Shown piece by piece: positions 5,379 through 8,655 of a stretch of 8,655 bases of DNA (within the stretch, counting starts at the first letter, position 1; each line of letters starts with the position of its first letter). A program made the translations under genes and the position numbers. This DNA is from CAYMYN01 sp964394665 (lineage in GTDB: Bacteria > Planctomycetota > UBA1135 > GCA-002686595): positions 1 through 8,655 of the forward strand of contig CAYMYN010000071.1 in NCBI GenBank assembly GCA_964394665.1, read 5' to 3'. Below the pieces are notes generated by a model, which saw nothing but the letters and a program-made list of their open reading frames with translations, ran no database searches and had not been told where the DNA came from.

Positions 5379-6842
5379 ATGGTCCCCCCCCTGCGAGTCC
5401 GCGCGGTCAACGATCGTCCGCCGCGCCCCAAGGGCGCCTACGTCCTCTACTGGATGACCGCGGCACGGCGCACGGCCTGGAGCTTCGGCCTGCAACACGC
5501 GCTGGAGCGGGCTGCGGAGGCGGAGCTCCCGTTGATCGTGCTCGAGGGCCTGCGGGCCGGCCATCCGTACGCCAACGACCGCCTGCACGCCTTCGCCCTG
5601 GCGGGCATGGCCGACAATCGCGCGGCCTTCGAGGGCAGCGGCGTCCTCTACCACCCCTACGTCGAGCCCCAGCCCGGCGCCGGCAAGGGGCTGCTCGCGG
5701 CCCTGGCCGAGCACGCCCGGCTGGTCGTGACCGACGACTACCCGGCCTACTTCCTGCCGCGCATGGTGGCGGCCGCGGGCGAACGCCTCGATCTGCGGCT
5801 GGAGGCGGTGGACTCGAACGGCCTGCTCCCGCTGCGGGCCGCCGACCGCACCTTCGTTCGGGCCTACGACTTCCGGCGCTACCTGCAGCGCGAGCTGCTG
5901 CGGCACCTGTCGCCCGCGCCGCTGGCCCGGCCCCTGGAGCGCATCGCGGTGCCGCCCCGCGGGCGGCTCCCGCGCGGCATCGCCGAGCGTTGGCCCGCGG
6001 CGGACGGAGCCCTGCTCGCAGCCGAGCCCGCCGCCCTGGCGCGCCTCCCCATCGACCACGGCGTGCCCGTGTCGCCCCTCGAGGGCGGGGCGCGCGAAGG
6101 AGCACGGCGACTCGCGCACTTCGTCGATCAGGGCCTGGCCCGTTACGCCGAGGAGCGCGACGAACCCGATGCCCAGGCCGTCAGCGGGCTCTCGCCCTGG
6201 CTGCACTGGGGTCACGTGGGCGCGCACCAGGTCTTCGCGGCCGTGGCGCACGCGGAGGGCTGGAAGCCCGAGCGCGCGGGGCGCGTCTCGCACGCCGGCT
6301 CGCGCGAGGGCTGGTGGGGGCTCTCCGCGGGCGCGGAGGCGTTCCTCGACCAACTCGTCACCTGGCGCGAGCTCGGCTTCAACTTCTGCTCCCGCGAGCC
6401 CGATCCGTACGCCTTCGACTCCTTGCCCGACTGGGCGCGCGCGACGCTGCTCGAGCATGCCGTGGATCGGCGCGAACACGTCTACGATCGCCAGCGGCTC
6501 GAACGCGCCGAGACCCACGACGAGCTGTGGAACGCGGCCCAGAACCAGCTCCGCACCGAAGGCGTGATCCACAACTACCTGCGCATGTTGTGGGGCAAGA
6601 AGGTGCTCGAGTGGACGCGCGATCCGCGCGAGGCGTTGGCGATCCTGGTCGAGCTCAACGATCGATATGCGCTGGACGGCCGCGACCCCAACTCGGCCAG
6701 CGGCATCGCCTGGGTCTTCGGGCGCTACGACCGGCCCTGGGGCCCGGAGCGAGCGATCTACGGCAAGATCCGCTACATGACCTCCGCCAACACGCGCCGC
6801 AAGCTGCACGTCGAGGACTACATCGAGCGTTGGAGCGGCTGA
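5379..6842 (+). CDS. phrB: Class II CPD photolyase (deoxyribodipyrimidine photo-lyase)
   Basis: This enzyme splits UV-induced cyclobutane pyrimidine dimers using blue light and reduced FAD. The 487-residue protein is full length for class II. The N-terminal alpha/beta antenna domain contains YVLYWMTAARR (21-31), ADNRAAF (78-84) and YVEPQPGAGKGL (94-105). The C-terminal FAD domain contains SGLSPWLHWGHVGAHQV (269-285), FLDQLVTWRELGFNFC (322-337), NYLRMLWGKKVLEW (399-412), then DGRDPNSASG (433-442), RYDRPWGPER (449-458) and KIRYMTSANTRRK (463-475). Trp384, Trp405 and Trp412 have the spacing of the class II electron-transfer triad known from the Methanosarcina mazei enzyme. The ATG at 5379 fits the family N-terminus, but GAGGAG lies only one base before it, and a run of eight C (5384-5391) covers codons 2-5. 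Oligoribonuclease follows 79 bases downstream on the same strand. Confidence 0.95.
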   Translation: MVPPLRVRAVNDRPPRPKGAYVLYWMTAARRTAWSFGLQHALERAAEAELPLIVLEGLRAGHPYANDRLHAFALAGMADNRAAFEGSGVLYHPYVEPQPGAGKGLLAALAEHARLVVTDDYPAYFLPRMVAAAGERLDLRLEAVDSNGLLPLRAADRTFVRAYDFRRYLQRELLRHLSPAPLARPLERIAVPPRGRLPRGIAERWPAADGALLAAEPAALARLPIDHGVPVSPLEGGAREGARRLAHFVDQGLARYAEERDEPDAQAVSGLSPWLHWGHVGAHQVFAAVAHAEGWKPERAGRVSHAGSREGWWGLSAGAEAFLDQLVTWRELGFNFCSREPDPYAFDSLPDWARATLLEHAVDRREHVYDRQRLERAETHDELWNAAQNQLRTEGVIHNYLRMLWGKKVLEWTRDPREALAILVELNDRYALDGRDPNSASGIAWVFGRYDRPWGPERAIYGKIRYMTSANTRRKLHVEDYIERWSG

Positions 6843-6921
6843 ACGGCGGCCCGGGCGCCCGGTATCCGGGATCTGCGATCCGGGCAGGCCGCTGGCCCCC
6901 GGGGAGGGGTATGCTCCCGCG

Positions 6922-7476
6922 ATGCCGCCTCCCGCACCCAACCCGCCCATGGTCTGGATCGACATGGAGATGTCGGGGCTCGACGTCGAGCGCGATCGCA
7001 TCCTCGAGATCGCGACGATCCTGACCGACGACGACCTGCGCGTGATCGCCATGGGGCCGGACCTGGTCGTGCACCAGCCCGACGCCCTCTTGGCGGGCAT
7101 GGACGATTGGAACCGCACCCACCACGGCGAGTCGGGCCTCATCGAGCGCGTGCGCGCGTCCAAGATCGACGAGCGCCGCGCGGAGGACGAGACCCTGCGC
7201 TTCATCGAGTCCTATTGCGAGCCGGGCAAGAGTCCCCTGGCGGGCAACTCGGTCTGGCAGGACCGGCGCTTCCTCGGCAAGTACATGCCGCGCCTCGACG
7301 CGTACCTGCACTACCGCATCGTCGACGTATCGACGATCAAGGAGCTGGCGCGGCGCTGGTATCCCGACCGCATGAGCGAGGCCACGCCCAAGGTCGGCAT
7401 GCACCGCGCGATGGACGACATCAAGGAGTCGATCCAGGAGCTGCGCTTCTACCGCCGGCGGATCTTCCTGCCCTGA
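6922..7476 (+). CDS. orn: Oligoribonuclease (3'-5' exonuclease for 2-5 nt RNAs)
   Basis: Orn degrades di- to pentaribonucleotides left by RNases, including pGpG from cyclic-di-GMP breakdown, in the cytoplasm with divalent metal. The 184-residue length is typical. The DEDDh catalytic set is complete: Asp14 and Glu16 in VWIDMEMSGLD, Asp114 in NSVWQDRRFL, and His161 and Asp166 in HRAMDDIKES. Other family blocks are DRILEIATI (25-33), LVVHQPDALLAGMDDWN (48-64) and RIVDVSTIKELARRWYP (132-148). The ATG at 6922 gives a nine-residue Pro-rich extension before the conserved start; Met10 at 6949 is an alternative. GGGGAGGGG at 6901-6909 is the only ribosome-site candidate, 12 bases from 6922 and immediately before an out-of-frame ATG at 6911. 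The gene follows photolyase and may share its transcript. It ends 13 bases before the stop of the convergent ATP-grasp gene. Confidence 0.95.
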   Translation: MPPPAPNPPMVWIDMEMSGLDVERDRILEIATILTDDDLRVIAMGPDLVVHQPDALLAGMDDWNRTHHGESGLIERVRASKIDERRAEDETLRFIESYCEPGKSPLAGNSVWQDRRFLGKYMPRLDAYLHYRIVDVSTIKELARRWYPDRMSEATPKVGMHRAMDDIKESIQELRFYRRRIFLP

Positions 7477-7489
7477 ACGCCCACCGGAC

Positions 7490-8655
7490 TCAGAGCCCGT
7501 CCTCGAACTCGACGCGCAGCGCCGCGTGGGCCGCGAGCAGCGCGGCGGCGACGGTGTCGCGGTCCCCGCCCTCGGCCTCGAGGTAGCCGATGTCCTGGCC
7601 GCTGCCCAGGCGCGTCGCGATGTGCTCGCCGGCGGCCACGCGCACGACGACGCGTCGGATGCCGGGCACCGCACGCGCCTCCTCCAGGCCTTCGATGCAC
7701 CGCACGTGGCCCGCGCCGGGGTGGAGCATCCAGGCGCCGACGCAGCGTCGCGGCGGGGGAAGCGGGCCGATCGAACGGCCGAGCTCGAGCAACAGCAGCG
7801 CCTCCCACGGATCGAAGCCGTAGGCGCGGCGCAGCATGGGCATCAGGCGGCCGCCTGGCGGCCGCACGGCGAGCTCGCCAAAGAGCGGCCCGTGGGGCGT
7901 GAGGTAGAGCTCGAGGTGCGCGATGCCGCGCTCGAGCCCGAAGGCGCGCGACACGCGCGAGGCGAGCTCCTGGACCGCGTGCCAGGTGGCTGGCTCGGGG
8001 GTCGCGGCCACGATGCTCGCGTGCAAGGGCACGAGGTACTCGGTCGGGTTGACGAAGATCGACTCGCCGCCGCCCAGGAGCAGCTCGACGCTCATCTCGC
8101 GCGCGTCGAGGAAGCGTTCGGCGAGCTCGGCCTGCGGCAGAGCTGCGCGCACGGCGTCGAGGTCGCGGGCCACGACCTGCCCGCGGCTCCCGGAGCTGCG
8201 CGCCAGCTTGAGCACCAGGGGGAGCCCCAGCTCCTCGACCAGCTCGCTGGCCAACTCCCCTCGGGCGACGCTCCCGTCGACGGCACGCCAGGGCGTGATC
8301 GGGATGCCGGCGGCGGAGGCGACGGCCTTCATGCGGCGCTTGTCGGTGCAGCGCAGGGCGACCTCGGGCGGGTGACCGGGGATGCCGAACGTCTCGCGCA
8401 GCCGCGCCGCCGGCACGACGGCCGCCTCGGTCAGGGCCACGACGCCTTGGATGGCGGGGCGCGTGCGCTCGAGCACCTGGCGTCCGGCCTCGAACACCGC
8501 CTCGGGGTCCGCGGCGAGCGGACGCGCCAGACCCCGCACCGCGCTCGAGCCCACGGGCAACCCGTCCGCCACGACCCAGGCCCCGAGCCCCAGGCGCGCG
8601 GCGGCGGTACCCCGTGTCGAGCAGTTGATTGAAGTGCGAGACCTCGAAGCCGCTC
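7490..8655 (-). CDS. ATP-grasp ligase, carboxylate-amine/thiol ligase type (runs off the right edge)
   Basis: ATP-grasp enzymes activate a carboxylate as acyl phosphate and join it to an amine or thiol. Numbered from the first in-window start codon (GTG at 8572), the protein has 360 residues. CTDKRRMKAVASAAGIPITP (75-94) opens the ATP-grasp fold, PLVLKLARSSGSRG (118-131) supplies the ATP-binding Lys122 and Gly loop, and EMSVELLLGGG (159-169) follows. HLELYLTPHGPLFGELAVRP (219-238), with Glu233, Arg237 and PGG, fits the metal and phosphate site. The layout resembles the amino-acid-ligase or carnosine-synthase-like branch, but the substrate cannot be named. The frame stays open from 8573 to 8655, and residues just before the GTG (AARLGLGAWVVADG) match the Rossmann-like N-terminal part of the family. 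The true start is therefore probably beyond the window. A different frame also looks protein-like at 8610-8655. Confidence 0.85.
   Translation of the reverse strand, partial: AASRSRTSINCSTRGTAAARLGLGAWVVADGLPVGSSAVRGLARPLAADPEAVFEAGRQVLERTRPAIQGVVALTEAAVVPAARLRETFGIPGHPPEVALRCTDKRRMKAVASAAGIPITPWRAVDGSVARGELASELVEELGLPLVLKLARSSGSRGQVVARDLDAVRAALPQAELAERFLDAREMSVELLLGGGESIFVNPTEYLVPLHASIVAATPEPATWHAVQELASRVSRAFGLERGIAHLELYLTPHGPLFGELAVRPPGGRLMPMLRRAYGFDPWEALLLLELGRSIGPLPPPRRCVGAWMLHPGAGHVRCIEGLEEARAVPGIRRVVVRVAAGEHIATRLGSGQDIGYLEAEGGDRDTVAAALLAAHAALRVEFEDGL

Noticed and set aside
5283..7205. Very long open frame antisense to photolyase and oligoribonuclease
   Set aside because: It is a by-product of high GC content opposite two strongly recognised genes, and its composition is not protein-like.
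1..8655. CRISPR array, tRNA, rRNA, transposase or known defence system
   Set aside because: No regularly spaced identical repeats, no tRNA-like fold and no recognisable transposase, nuclease-helicase or toxin-antitoxin protein were seen on either strand.

Overview
The window is very GC-rich with strongly G/C-biased third codon positions in most genes. Several clues point, without proof, to a Planctomycetota-like bacterium (class II photolyase also fits a myxobacterial-type genome): a remnant of the 3-keto-disaccharide hydrolase family (DUF1080), which is greatly expanded in Planctomycetota; the last module of a secreted beta-sandwich protein of a kind I associate with that phylum; and core genes that mostly lack a well-placed Shine-Dalgarno sequence.

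Bases 1-3355 look accessory. A nearly identical ~100-base element occurs twice in the same orientation, at 1-100 (cut by the window edge) and 2814-2913. Each copy can fold into the same three hairpins. Between the copies are two adjacent plus-strand genes of unknown function: a small secreted protein with ten cysteines (192-701) and a membrane-anchored all-helical protein (734-2203). Both appear less extreme in codon bias than the core genes. They are followed by a gutted DUF1080 remnant (2257-2446) and a GC-rich, hairpin-containing stretch without a recognisable gene (2447-2813). Directly after the second copy of the repeat comes a headless secreted-protein fragment (2954-3355).

Bases 3356-8655 look like ordinary chromosome. 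A PLP-dependent aminotransferase of the isopenicillin-N-epimerase-like class V group (minus, 3356-4573) is divergent from a stand-alone two-CBS-domain protein (plus, 4719-5162). A palindrome-rich intergenic patch (5160-5294) follows. Next come a class II CPD photolyase (plus, 5379-6842) and oligoribonuclease (plus, 6922-7476). Convergent to these is an ATP-grasp ligase (minus, 7490 to beyond the right edge). These genes do not form one pathway: they cover DNA repair, end-stage RNA and pGpG turnover, adenine-nucleotide sensing and two small-molecule enzymes of unknown substrate.

The most interesting signals are the duplicated three-hairpin element, which lies beside broken genes, and the linked pair of unknown envelope proteins that share an identical translation-start context. 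I did not find a complete, recognisable defence, CRISPR or biosynthetic system.
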